From Cytobacillus firmus DS1 (lineage in GTDB: Bacteria > Bacillota > Bacilli > Bacillales > Cytobacillaceae): a stretch of DNA of 64,000 nucleotides. Location of the stretch: positions 248,001 through 312,000 of the forward strand of contig NZ_APVL01000003.1 of NCBI RefSeq assembly GCF_000565285.1, read 5' to 3'. How positions within the stretch are numbered: the stretch's first letter is position 1; each line of letters begins with the position of its first letter. The notes beneath the pieces are model-generated. The model saw only the letters and a list, made by a program, of their open reading frames with translations, was not told where the DNA came from and searched no databases. Below are positions 7,719-15,860 of this stretch, piece after piece. The position numbers were made by a program, and so were the translations under genes.

Positions 7719-9413
7719 CTATGCCCTATAATGGCTAGTCATTTCAGACAATGACCTTGCCAGAGAGTTGAGTTTCATCCCAATTTTATCTGTTTTCTCC
7801 ATTTGTCCTGTTTGAATTACGCTGGCTGCAAGCATTTCTTCTGCACTTGCCAATGTTTCCTGTGAAACAGAGGAGAACTGTTCGGCTCCCTGTTCAAGCT
7901 GAGGCAGTGTTTTTTCCAGACCTTTCAGCTCTGTTTGCATAGTTTGAAGCTTTCCGCTTACATTAGAAATTTCATTCATCAGCTCGTCCAATGATAGTTT
8001 GGATTGGCCCGCCATCTCAAGATTGCCTTTTATTTCGGTATGGAGCTGGTCAAATTCCTCTGAAGCCCTTAGAGTGATATTCTCCATATTTCTTATTCCC
8101 TCAGTGATATTTTCTGCAGTACCTGCAGATTGCTCCGCCAGTTTACGGACTTCTCCTGCTACCACTGCAAAGCCACTCCCTGCCTCTCCTGCACGGGCAG
8201 CTTCAATGGAAGCATTTAATGATAATAGCCTTGTTTGTTCAGCAATCCCTTTTACCATTCCGACAAGATTTGTGATTGATAAGGAATGGTCTTTTACCTC
8301 TTTTATTGTCAGGGTCAATTTTTCAAACTTTGACCCAAAGGAATGGATGGCAGCAATCAGATCATTGATACTGTTCCCGCCGCGCCAGGCAGAATCATTC
8401 ATAACCTCCGAGCTGCGATTTACACTTTCCATATGCAGAAACATGTCTTCGAACTTATCTTTCATTTCTTTAAAACTGGCCGCACTATTTTCAGAACTTG
8501 CTGCTGTTTGCTCTGCCCCCATTTTCACAAGGTGTATGGCTGATACGAGCTGCTGTCCGCTTTCAAGAGCGCTGAGGGATGACCCTTTCAGCTCATTTCC
8601 TGTACTCTCCAGCTCCCTCGTTGTGCCGGTCAGCTCCCGCAGCAGGCTCCTCATTTGCTCAATCATGCTGTTATAACTTTTCTGAAGAGAAACAATTTCG
8701 GGAATTGCTGTATGAATCTCAAGCGGGTTTTGCAGGTTTCCTTCCCGGACCTCCCGCATGGTGTTTCTTAACAGGTTCAAAGGCTTCGTTATGTTTCTGA
8801 CAAAAAGGCTGATAATCACCGATGCAGCCGATAAACTGACCACAATCGCTGCAATCATAAAATACCCGATTTCATGCACATCAGACATATACGCTTTTGC
8901 CGGGATGAGGACTACATATATTCCATTAATTTCCTTCATCTCCTGAAAGGCTGCTGTATAATCGGTCCCGTTCATCTCAATATGTATGACGCCATTTTTC
9001 ATTGCGCTGATCTTATTGATCATATCCCTGGAAAAAGCGGCATCTGTCTTGCTGCTGACCTTAAAAGGCTTCATCCTGTTATCTGCTAGATAGAAAAAAT
9101 CAGAGTCAATCCCATCCGTCTGCAGCTTTTTCTGCTGAGAACGGACACTGGCCTCGAGCTGCTGCTTAAAGTACGCATCATCACTGACATACACAAACTT
9201 TAAGTTTTCCGCTATGTATCCCATCAATTCCGCTTCTCTTGCCAATCTATCCTCAATGGTTTTGATTGCCATGTCTTTTGTTTTAAGATAGGAACTAACT
9301 CCGACTGCCGCTATCGATAGCAGCAGCAGGGTAAAAAACAGTGCCAATAATCTTGTACCCAGGTTCAGCTTATGGCTGAAGGCTGCCGCAAAGTTGTCCA
9401 GCTGCTTCTTCAT
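7719..9413 (-). CDS. Methyl-accepting chemotaxis protein
   Basis: This is a 564-residue membrane chemoreceptor. A first membrane helix at about 20-42 and a second at about 182-204 flank a small extracellular Cache-like sensor domain. A HAMP linker and a cytoplasmic signalling domain follow. The conserved hairpin tip is degenerate but recognisable, and the [13 protein letters not shown] segment with [13 protein letters not shown] lies after it. It should signal to CheW/CheA. I placed the start at the ATG at 9413, preceded by a GGGGG tract. A GTG at 9431 is possible but has no ribosome binding site. The ligand is unknown. Confidence 0.9.
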   Translation of the reverse strand: MKKQLDNFAAAFSHKLNLGTRLLALFFTLLLLSIAAVGVSSYLKTKDMAIKTIEDRLAREAELMGYIAENLKFVYVSDDAYFKQQLEASVRSQQKKLQTDGIDSDFFYLADNRMKPFKVSSKTDAAFSRDMINKISAMKNGVIHIEMNGTDYTAAFQEMKEINGIYVVLIPAKAYMSDVHEIGYFMIAAIVVSLSAASVIISLFVRNITKPLNLLRNTMREVREGNLQNPLEIHTAIPEIVSLQKSYNSMIEQMRSLLRELTGTTRELESTGNELKGSSLSALESGQQLVSAIHLVKMGAEQTAASSENSAASFKEMKDKFEDMFLHMESVNRSSEVMNDSAWRGGNSINDLIAAIHSFGSKFEKLTLTIKEVKDHSLSITNLVGMVKGIAEQTRLLSLNASIEAARAGEAGSGFAVVAGEVRKLAEQSAGTAENITEGIRNMENITLRASEEFDQLHTEIKGNLEMAGQSKLSLDELMNEISNVSGKLQTMQTELKGLEKTLPQLEQGAEQFSSVSQETLASAEEMLAASVIQTGQMEKTDKIGMKLNSLARSLSEMTSHYRA

Positions 9414-9598
9414 TTTATGTAAAACCCCCACATTATCATACTAATGACCTATAAGGAAATTATACAGAGCGAATGTGAATTGTATGTAAAGATTGGGTGA
9501 AGAGTAATGTTTTGTAAATTTACAAAGGAACGTAAAGTGTGCTGTTTTAATATATTGGTTAAATCCGAGGCTTTATTTTTAAAGAACGGAGGAAGAAC

Positions 9599-10084
9599 AT
9601 GACCAATTTTCAATATTTCACGGGAACTATTGTGCAAATCTCAGATTTTAACGGGGAAGGCTGTCTTAAGTTGATTTCTGCTGATAATGGGATGGGAGGT
9701 ACGGTCAATTTCATCGTATCCCCTTCCACCTACGTTTTAGACCAGACCATGCTGTCAGCCGGGGACATCATTACAGGATATTATGACGGCAATGCCCCTG
9801 TTCCGCTGATATATCCTCCTCAGTACCGGGCGCTGGTGGTGGTAAAACATACTTCTCAGCAAAATGTGAAAACGGACTATTTTAATAGCCAGCTAATCAG
9901 CAGCGATGGACAGCTGCAATTAAACGTATCGCCGTATACCCGGATGGTGCTGACCAATGGGCAGGCCTTTACCGGCAGCCCCGCGAACAGAGACCTGGTT
10001 GTGACCTATGGTCCGTCGACCAAAAGCATACCTGCCCAGACCACACCTTATAAGATTATTGTTTTGTGTTTATCATCAACATAA
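9599..10084 (+). CDS. Uncharacterised 161-residue protein
   Basis: The gene has a clear GGAGG site ten bases before the ATG and no signal peptide. The sequence is beta-rich, with Y-D-G-N-A-P-V-P-L-I-Y-P-P-Q-Y and later A-N-R-D-L-V-V-T-Y-G-P-S-T motifs separated by a segment starting S-S-D-G-Q-L-Q-L. I recall similar uncharacterised proteins in clostridia and bacilli, but no function is known to me. It is a monocistronic gene; its neighbours give no clue. Confidence 0.75.
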   Translation: MTNFQYFTGTIVQISDFNGEGCLKLISADNGMGGTVNFIVSPSTYVLDQTMLSAGDIITGYYDGNAPVPLIYPPQYRALVVVKHTSQQNVKTDYFNSQLISSDGQLQLNVSPYTRMVLTNGQAFTGSPANRDLVVTYGPSTKSIPAQTTPYKIIVLCLSST

Positions 10085-10114
10085 GAGAGCATTCAGTTAT
10101 TTCGGAGGAGCAAA

Positions 10115-10147
10115 AGAAATAGCCCCAATCGGCTGGTGATTGGGGCT
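10115..10147. terminator. Strong hairpin between the 161-residue gene and the repeat block
   Basis: A perfect 10-bp stem AGCCCCAATC/GATTGGGGCT with a 7-base loop. It lies 36 bases after the stop at 10084. On the minus strand it is followed by a T-rich stretch, so it could also end transcription from the lipoprotein side. Confidence 0.65.
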
Positions 10148-10156
10148 CTGGCTGGT

Positions 10157-10340
10157 TTTGGATATAGGTAGGTTCGGACTGTAAACTGGCGGTTTCACGC
10201 TTTCTGTGTCCGAAGCTGGACCGGCTTCCGACTCTAACTCGCGCTCTCTCGCTTTCTGTGTCCGAAGTTCTGACTCTGACTCGCGTTTTCCCACATTCTG
10301 AGTCTGAACCTTCTCCGGGCTCAGGTCCCAAGCGCCTCCT
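10157..10340. repeat. Intergenic repeat block with CTTTCTGTGTCCGAA units
   Basis: Several imperfect units of about 50 bp each carry the motif CTTTCTGTGTCCGAA followed by TTCTGACTCTGACTCGCG-like sequence. Related blocks occur near 20.65 and 59.6 kb. All frames through it are low-complexity Arg/Ser/Glu-rich and I do not regard them as genes. Confidence 0.75.
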
Positions 10341-10384
10341 GCGTCTTCCTCCGAAGACCCTCTTTCCAAACTCCAGCAGCCTAA

Positions 10385-10534
10385 TTACTCATCATCAATT
10401 TCTCCATCACCGATTTCATCCTCTTCTTCTACGTCTTCCACCTGTTCGTCTTCCTCTGGTTTTTCATCGTTCCCGCAGCCTGTTAGGGTGAGGAAGGAAA
10501 GGGACAAGAAGAAGATCATCCATCGTTTTTTCAT
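10385..10534 (-). CDS. Small acidic lipoprotein (49 aa)
   Basis: The start at 10534 has AAGGAGG eight bases upstream. A longer frame to 10645 has none. A basic N-terminus and a hydrophobic helix end in the lipobox L-T-G-C (Cys about residue 20). The mature part is only some 30 residues, mostly Glu and Asp. It should be lipid-anchored on the outer face of the membrane. Similar short acidic lipoproteins occur in bacilli without known function. Confidence 0.75.
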   Translation of the reverse strand: MKKRWMIFFLSLSFLTLTGCGNDEKPEEDEQVEDVEEEDEIGDGEIDDE

Positions 10535-10647
10535 AATTTTTAGCCTCCTTTTTCCCTTAGCTTTCCCGGCCGATCCAAAATTATGACAGCAGCGTCCGGG
10601 CGAATCCGCCTCTAATTGTATTAATTCTACTTTTAGGAGCAACAATT

Positions 10648-10836
10648 GTGAACACCTGTATCGGGATCTTCTGCTTTACCATGATCAGCCAAGCCATGAC
10701 CTCCAGCCTAAGATCCGATATGATCATTAAACTGCTTGGCATCAGCAAAAACATGTCACTTTATTATGGAAAAGGCCTGCTCATCGCTATAAAAGAAAAT
10801 TGGCTTGAACAGCTGCCGCAGGCTGCGGAGAGATAG
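10648..10836 (+). CDS. Possible small protein of unknown function (62 aa)
   Basis: A GTG start at 10648 has AGGAG eight bases upstream. The N-terminus is hydrophobic and the C-terminal half is amphipathic (K-N-M-S-L-Y-Y-G-K-G). I do not recognise it. The ribosome binding site is the main support; an internal ATG start is also possible. Confidence 0.4.
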   Translation: MNTCIGIFCFTMISQAMTSSLRSDMIIKLLGISKNMSLYYGKGLLIAIKENWLEQLPQAAER

Positions 10837-10880
10837 GCATAAGCTTCTTCACTATTCTGTCACATCTCTCCCAAAACAAC

Positions 10881-10930
10881 CCTGTCCTTCTGACCCCTTC
10901 ATCTGTATATAGAAGGTGAAAGGGTGGTGC
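10881..10930 (+). promoter_or_regulatory. Upstream element shared with the DUF1659 gene (copy 1)
   Basis: The blocks CCTGTCCTT, ACCCC, GTATATA and GGTGAAAGG occur here and again in the same order and spacing at 11765-11810. Each lies directly before a gene, so this looks like a duplicated promoter or operator. Confidence 0.45.
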
Positions 10931-10936
10931 AGTTTA

Positions 10937-11743
10937 ATGAATTTGAAATCAGGCAGTGTGGACCAGTTTGAATCGTTTTCTCAGTTTAAAGATCTTCAGG
11001 AATTTAATGCCCATTTGGAAATGTGGCTGTCATTGCATAAAGACAAGTTTTCCAAGGGTGAGCTGGCTGGTTTAAAGAGGCTGGTTCGCTTTGCTGCGAA
11101 AATTCCCGGGGTATCCAATGCCAAAATCGGGACGGTGCTAAAAGCCATCCACGAAGAATATAACGGCAATGGCATTTCCCGCTCCACTTTTAAAAGAATG
11201 ATTGCCAAGGCAGCAAACCTTGGTATTTTTACCGTTCATGAAACAGAAAGGAAAAACGGTTCACAAGCCAGCAACTTATATGTTTTTAATCGTTTTCCCA
11301 AGAATGACCCACCTAAGAAGGATAAATTGGACCACCCTAATAAAACTATCAATCTTTCTAAAACTATTAAAAATCAAAAGAGTACTAAACGTAACGAAAC
11401 CTTCCTCGATCATACTTTTACAAGTGACCATGTACCACAATCATTTATCAGCACAGTAAAATACTTTTTTCCGGAAGCCAGGCAGATTGAGGAGTTTTGG
11501 AGAATGGCAGCCATTGCAGCCTTTAAAAATAATTGTGAGTTGAACACTATTTCAGAAACAGCCATCCATTCCTTTAAGCAGCTGATCAGGAAAATGAAAA
11601 CCCGCGCCATTTCTAAGCCAGTCGCTTATTTCTATGGAATTCTGAATAAGAAATTCGAAGAAAAATACTTTGAAGAATTGCATGAAATTGGGTTTCCGGC
11701 AGAAGATAATGACTTCCCGCTAAATTTCTTTTATAAAAAATAA
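10937..11743 (+). CDS. Helix-turn-helix DNA-binding protein, replication-initiator-like
   Basis: The protein has 268 residues from the ATG at 10937, preceded by a GGGTGGTG ribosome site. A GTG at 10916 is in frame but less likely. Residues about 45-95 form a winged-helix-like domain (I-S-R-S-T-F-K-R-M-I-A-K-A). A lysine- and asparagine-rich linker follows, then a helical C-terminal domain. The domain plan recalls plasmid/phage replication proteins and cytosolic bacillar proteins found beside DUF1659/DUF2922/YvrJ genes. Its role is unknown; a regulator of the small genes downstream is a reasonable guess. Confidence 0.7.
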   Translation: MNLKSGSVDQFESFSQFKDLQEFNAHLEMWLSLHKDKFSKGELAGLKRLVRFAAKIPGVSNAKIGTVLKAIHEEYNGNGISRSTFKRMIAKAANLGIFTVHETERKNGSQASNLYVFNRFPKNDPPKKDKLDHPNKTINLSKTIKNQKSTKRNETFLDHTFTSDHVPQSFISTVKYFFPEARQIEEFWRMAAIAAFKNNCELNTISETAIHSFKQLIRKMKTRAISKPVAYFYGILNKKFEEKYFEELHEIGFPAEDNDFPLNFFYKK

Positions 11744-11764
11744 ATGGTGAATTTGAAAATTCAC

Positions 11765-11810
11765 CCTGTCCTTTTACCCCGCCAAAACGTATATAAAGGG
11801 TGAAAGGAGG
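11765..11810 (+). promoter_or_regulatory. Upstream element shared with the HTH gene (copy 2)
   Basis: This is the second copy of the CCTGTCCTT / ACCCC / GTATATA / GGTGAAAGG arrangement. It ends in the AAAGGAGG ribosome site of the DUF1659 gene. Confidence 0.45.
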
Positions 11811-11818
11811 TGTTTGAG

Positions 11819-12037
11819 ATGGCACAAGCAATTATCACCGATTCCAAACTTCGCCTGGTCTTTGAAACAGGCCTTAACGGGCAGGGCAAGCCGGTTCACA
11901 AATCAAAAACCTACAGCGGCGTTAAGCAATCCGCCACAGCAGACCAGCTTTTCACAGTTGGACAGGCGATCGCCGGCCTAAGCAGCTATCCATTAGCTGA
12001 AATGAACAGAAATGACAGCTTCGATATCTTAGGTTAA
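11819..12037 (+). CDS. DUF1659 domain protein
   Basis: This 72-residue protein starts at the ATG at 11819, eight bases after AAAGGAGG. It has the family pattern: a first strand reading L-R-L-V-F-E-T-G, a G-x-G-K-P-V-x-K-x-K-T-Y segment, and a C-terminal helix ending in a short strand. These small proteins almost always pair with DUF2922 and YvrJ genes in bacilli. Their function is not established. The next gene follows after 36 bases. Confidence 0.88.
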   Translation: MAQAIITDSKLRLVFETGLNGQGKPVHKSKTYSGVKQSATADQLFTVGQAIAGLSSYPLAEMNRNDSFDILG

Positions 12038-12073
12038 TTTTCACGAAAATAACTGAAGCAGGAGGTGAAGATA

Positions 12074-12292
12074 ATGGCGAAGACACTTGAAATGACATTT
12101 GCAACAGAATTAGGCAAAGAAGCCAAATTGTCGGTCGACAGCCCCAAGGAGCCGATTGATCCGGCAGCTGTGAAGGCAGTGATGGACCAGATCATTGCGG
12201 CCAACGCATTTGACGGCAATGGCGGTGAACTTGTTGCTGCTAAAGGAGCCAGATTAGTAGAGCGTAATGTTACAGATTATGAATTAATGTAA
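12074..12292 (+). CDS. DUF2922 domain protein
   Basis: This is a 72-residue protein with AGGAGGTG upstream of the ATG at 12074. It shows the family features T-L-E-M-T-F-A-T-E-L-G-K-E at the start, then a P-K-E-P-I-D-P loop and a C-terminal V-E-R-N-V-T-D-Y-E. It is probably co-transcribed with the DUF1659 gene. A terminator follows, so YvrJ may be expressed partly separately. Confidence 0.88.
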   Translation: MAKTLEMTFATELGKEAKLSVDSPKEPIDPAAVKAVMDQIIAANAFDGNGGELVAAKGARLVERNVTDYELM

Positions 12293-12299
12293 GGAAAAG

Positions 12300-12329
12300 A
12301 GGCCGGATTCTTTAGAACCCGGCCTTTTA
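12300..12329 (+). terminator. Hairpin terminator after DUF2922
   Basis: The stem AGGCCGG/CCGGCCT is followed by TTTTAT. It lies within the DUF1659-DUF2922-YvrJ unit and may attenuate yvrJ. Confidence 0.75.
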
Positions 12330-12355
12330 TAGATTAAAAGAAAGGAGCATGTACG

Positions 12356-12493
12356 ATGGAACAGATGGTCACCCTGATCAGCGAACTCGGCTTCCCTATT
12401 GTGGTCACGCTTTTCCTGCTGAACCGGATCGAAGCCAAGCTGGATGTGGTTGTGTCCTCAATCCAGGGGTTGCCGGATCGGCTGAGGGATTAG
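12356..12493 (+). CDS. yvrJ: YvrJ family small membrane protein (45 aa)
   Basis: The ORF is too short for most gene callers. AAAGGAG lies before the ATG at 12356. The first 25 residues form one membrane helix, in the family pattern G-F-P-I-V-V-T-x-F-L-L-N-R-I-E. The tail reads K-L-D-V-V-V-S-S-I-Q-G-L-P. In B. subtilis yvrJ sits beside the SigO (YvrI) sigma-factor genes. Here it sits with DUF1659/DUF2922 and an HTH gene instead. The function is unknown. Confidence 0.88.
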   Translation: MEQMVTLISELGFPIVVTLFLLNRIEAKLDVVVSSIQGLPDRLRD

Positions 12494-12499
12494 TAGACG

Positions 12500-12538
12500 G
12501 GACTCCAATAGCTATGACTATGGAGTCCTATTTTTTTG
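12500..12538 (+). terminator. Terminator of yvrJ
   Basis: The stem GGACTCCA(A)TAG/CTATGGAGTCC has one bulged A and is followed by seven T residues. It overlaps the end of the convergent AraC-type gene. Confidence 0.85.
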
Positions 12539-13400
12539 CAACCGGAATCCAGATTTCACTTCGGAATGCTGGTGAAGCCGTATCTTTGCTTTCATTCCAG
12601 AGAATTTCCGGCCCTTCTATTTGCTGATAGGAAGAGGAAGGGAACCATTCTGAGTAAATCCTTCCCCATACATTCTGAAGCGTTTCCGGGAACGGCCCCA
12701 CTGCTTCAAATACTGCCCATGAAGATGCCGGGATTTCAAGAGAGGCCATCCCATCAGGGCATTCCTTTGTAGTGGCAGCTCCGATATAGTGGTCAAGCTC
12801 ACCCTTTTCTTCCATTCTTCCTTCAGAAAAATTGGCTGAAGCACTGATCAGGCCGAATGGCTCTGTGTCCGCTAAACTCTTGAGCTTCAAAATCTTTTCT
12901 TCATCCAGGCTCTTCCACATGGCGGCAATTTCCGGATTCACTCCGTTAAAAATAATCGGCACCCGCTTCTTTAAGCCCACAATTCGAAACGCCTCTTTTT
13001 CCTCAATTCGATAGTTCATTTCAGTTCCTCCCTTAATAGATAAATGGAAGGTCATCGGCGGATAAGCCTTAAGGGCGTGGCCATTGCTCCTTGCTTCTGA
13101 TGGAGTGATGCCATGAAGCTGCTGGAACGCCCTCGCAAACGAATCAGGCGAGCTGTACCCATATTTCATGGCTACCTCAATGACCTTAGCACTCTGGTCC
13201 CTCAGATCAAAGGCGGCCAATGTCAGCCGTCTTCTGCGGATGTACTCGGAAAGCGATACCCCGGCCAGAAAGGAAAACATTCGTTTAAAATGGTACTCCG
13301 AGCAATAAGAACGTTTAGCAACTTCTTTGAAATCAACCTCTTCCGCTAAATGCTCTTCAATATATTTCATCGCCCGATTCATATTTTGCAGCAAATCCAT
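12528..13400 (-). CDS. AraC family regulator with C-terminal GyrI-like effector domain
   Basis: This is a 290-residue protein. The start at 13400 has AAGGAGG eight bases upstream, so the in-frame extension to 13466 is rejected. Two helix-turn-helix units (about 20-45 and 65-95, the second in [17 protein letters not shown]) form the DNA-binding domain. Residues about 130-290 are a GyrI-like small-molecule-binding domain ending in E-I-W-I-P-V. Such proteins (Rob/BltR-like architecture) sense drugs or other hydrophobic compounds. The target is not evident from neighbours. Confidence 0.88.
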   Translation of the reverse strand: MDLLQNMNRAMKYIEEHLAEEVDFKEVAKRSYCSEYHFKRMFSFLAGVSLSEYIRRRRLTLAAFDLRDQSAKVIEVAMKYGYSSPDSFARAFQQLHGITPSEARSNGHALKAYPPMTFHLSIKGGTEMNYRIEEKEAFRIVGLKKRVPIIFNGVNPEIAAMWKSLDEEKILKLKSLADTEPFGLISASANFSEGRMEEKGELDHYIGAATTKECPDGMASLEIPASSWAVFEAVGPFPETLQNVWGRIYSEWFPSSSYQQIEGPEILWNESKDTASPAFRSEIWIPVAKK

Positions 13401-13483
13401 ATCGATGACCTCCTTGTATCTAAATAATAGCAGGAGCTGCTGGTGTGAACCCGACAATCCATGCACAGAAATGCAGGATTGCG

Positions 13484-13933
13484 TTACTCCTTTTTATATT
13501 TCTTTTTTAACGCATCAGAGACAATTCCCCCGCCAACCATTAATACCAGCGGACCAAAATTCCAGAAAAATGATCCGCGAAGAGGGATTTCCATATCTGT
13601 AAATTTATTAATTCCTAAAATGCCCAGTTTAATGAGCAGCATAGCCAGCCCGATTAAAAATAAAATTTCAAAGAACACTTTCATTCTAGGATAAGCCAAT
13701 TGCCTGCTGTCCTTTATCACTTTCTCTGTCAATTCCCCATCACTCCTTAATAATTCATCAATCGTAACCCCAAACAGATCACTCAGTTTAATAATGATTT
13801 CAATGCTGGGATAGTTCTGGCCGTTTTCCCATTTAGAAACAGACTGGCGGCTCACATACAGCTTTTCAGCGAGTTCCTCCTGTGACCATCCTCTCTCTTT
13901 TCTCTCCTTCTTAAGCTTTTCGGCAAAAATCAT
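13484..13933 (-). CDS. XRE-family regulator with C-terminal membrane segments
   Basis: The protein has 149 residues from the ATG at 13933, with AAAGGTG upstream. The N-terminal helix-turn-helix ([14 protein letters not shown], about 24-38) is a classic XRE/Cro type. Residues about 85-105 and 120-140 are two hydrophobic helices, so the regulator is likely tethered to the membrane. Such proteins occur widely in Firmicutes. The targets are unknown. Confidence 0.85.
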   Translation of the reverse strand: MIFAEKLKKERKERGWSQEELAEKLYVSRQSVSKWENGQNYPSIEIIIKLSDLFGVTIDELLRSDGELTEKVIKDSRQLAYPRMKVFFEILFLIGLAMLLIKLGILGINKFTDMEIPLRGSFFWNFGPLVLMVGGGIVSDALKKKYKKE

Positions 13934-14060
13934 ATTCGCAGTCACCTTTCTCTAAATCGATCATCTCATTATGGTAATTTTATGGATCAAAAGTAAAGAT
14001 AGGAATGGTTGCAGGGTGTCGCACGCAGGGGTTGCAGGAGCCATATACGTGCTTTTACAG

Positions 14061-14089
14061 AAAAAACCCCCAGCCATTGAGACTGGGGG
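14061..14089 (-). terminator. Terminator of the efeOBU operon
   Basis: The minus-strand stem CCCCCAG/CTGGGGG with a 9-base loop is followed by six T residues. It lies 10 bases after the efeU stop. Confidence 0.9.
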
Positions 14090-14099
14090 TAAAGGGTTG

Positions 14100-15848
14100 T
14101 TATGCTTTCGAAAAGCTTCCCTTCATATCCGGTTTATTGTTCTGTCTGTTAAGGATGACACTCGTAATAACAAAGATGAGAATCAGCACGAGCTGCGGTA
14201 TGAGAGATTCCCAGGTCGGATAAAAACCCATCCAGTTGATGATCGGCAGGCTGCTGATCTGGGTGGTTTCGAGCTTATTAGTGATCTGCAGTGCATGGAT
14301 GCTTACCCCCAGGATCTTAAAGGCCAGGAAGTAAATCAGAGCCGTTGCTATCTTGAAATAAATGCCAAACGCGATTCTTTTGCTGTAGCGGATAAATAAG
14401 AAGGCAAATAAGCTCAAAATCACAACGGCTGCGCCAATCCCTGCCAGCAGGTTTCCAGTGCTGATCGAAGGGGCCATTCCGGCATAAAAGATGATGGTCT
14501 CTGCCCCTTCTCTAAAAATGGACAGGAAGCTGATGAGAGACATGGAAATAATGCTTCCCTTCGATAAAGCAGACCCAAGCTGCTTTTCGATGTACTGGTT
14601 CCATGCTTTCATATTTGATTTCTGGTGAAGCCAGATGCCGACACCAATCATCATAACCACGGCAATGATACCTGTTACACCTTCAATTACTTCCCGGTTT
14701 GCTCCCGCTGTGGCAGAGGAAAATACCTGGCTGATGAAAACGGCAGCAGCGCTGCTCATGATGATTCCGCCTGCCGCACCAGCCCAAATCCACCTTTGCT
14801 GATCACGGGCATTCGCTTTATTTAAAAAGGCGATCAGCGCCGATACAATAAGCAAGGCCTCCATTCCTTCGCGGAGCATGATTAAAGCTGCATCCCAGAA
14901 TGTATAATTTTGTTTTTCCTGAAGCAGTTCGATTGACTGCTTATGCTCCAGGACCTTCTTTTGAATGGCATCCAGATCCGCCCCTGAGGAAGACAGTTTT
15001 CCGGCAAGAACCGGAATTTCACTTTCAAGCGTAGTATATAAGGATCCATTCCTTGTCCGCACATCGCCTTCTACTGATGGCCAGACTGTCAGAAACTGCT
15101 CCAGGCCGGCAACAGCTTCGTCTGTTCGTCCGCTTTCAACTGCCTGTGAAACTTCTTCCAGGATACCAGCCAGCGTCTGCAGGGAATAATTGTTTTTCTC
15201 AGCTTTGACTTCTTTTCCGGAGACAAACTCGCCGAAAGCAGCGGATAGGGAATCACTGATGCCCTTCATTTCGGCAAAATCCTTCTCATCCTGTGTTAAA
15301 GCGATCCGCAAAAAGCCCATTTGTGTTTCGATTTTCCCGTAATGAGGAATGCTTTGGTCACGGACAATTTTTTCCTTGCGGTTCCACATCGCTAAAAGGT
15401 TCTTATATTGATTGCTTGCTTCCTCTGCATTTTCTTCCGTTATGGCTGCAGATAAGTCCTTTAAAATGGGGTTAAAGGCATTTTTCACTTCTTCCCGCTG
15501 CTTCTCTTTGTCTACGGGATTTTGTTTTTTTTCAAAATCAACCAGAGCGTGGGATACGTTCGACAGTGCCTGCAGTGTCTCCTCTTTCTCATGCCCTTCA
15601 AGAGCTTCCGTTAACGCTGAAATCGTCCGGCTGACTTTTTTTGCTTCCCTGCTGTCCGTTATCTCCGCTTGCTGCCAGGACTGATCCAGCTCTGCAGCAA
15701 GCTTTCCAGCTGATTCCCAGTCATCAGCCTTCACTTTCATAATGGCATCTCCGACTAAAATAAACAGGTCGCTGTAATCCTCTTCGGCGTCAGCGATTGG
15801 CTGGAAAAACATAAATAAGCATAATCCCAGAAAAACCAGTTTCTTCAT
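14100..15848 (-). CDS. efeU: EfeU/FTR1-type iron permease with long N-terminal extracytoplasmic domain
   Basis: The protein has 582 residues. A signal peptide (about 1-21) precedes a helical domain of some 300 residues, rich in Glu, Lys and Ala, which is outside the membrane. Residues about 320-570 are the seven-helix FTR1 permease. Two ferric-iron motifs REGxE are present: R-E-G-M-E-A-L-L and R-E-G-A-E-T-I-I. The family takes up ferric iron after EfeB handles ferrous iron or haem and EfeO binds it. The extended form is common in Firmicutes. It is the last gene of the operon, 12 bases after efeB. Confidence 0.92.
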   Translation of the reverse strand: MKKLVFLGLCLFMFFQPIADAEEDYSDLFILVGDAIMKVKADDWESAGKLAAELDQSWQQAEITDSREAKKVSRTISALTEALEGHEKEETLQALSNVSHALVDFEKKQNPVDKEKQREEVKNAFNPILKDLSAAITEENAEEASNQYKNLLAMWNRKEKIVRDQSIPHYGKIETQMGFLRIALTQDEKDFAEMKGISDSLSAAFGEFVSGKEVKAEKNNYSLQTLAGILEEVSQAVESGRTDEAVAGLEQFLTVWPSVEGDVRTRNGSLYTTLESEIPVLAGKLSSSGADLDAIQKKVLEHKQSIELLQEKQNYTFWDAALIMLREGMEALLIVSALIAFLNKANARDQQRWIWAGAAGGIIMSSAAAVFISQVFSSATAGANREVIEGVTGIIAVVMMIGVGIWLHQKSNMKAWNQYIEKQLGSALSKGSIISMSLISFLSIFREGAETIIFYAGMAPSISTGNLLAGIGAAVVILSLFAFLFIRYSKRIAFGIYFKIATALIYFLAFKILGVSIHALQITNKLETTQISSLPIINWMGFYPTWESLIPQLVLILIFVITSVILNRQNNKPDMKGSFSKA

Positions 15849-15860
15849 TTCAGCATCTCC

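Noticed and set aside
10056-10369. Two overlapping minus-strand ORFs of about 90 codons
   Set aside because: They are Arg/Ser/Glu-rich translations of the intergenic repeat, without ribosome sites.
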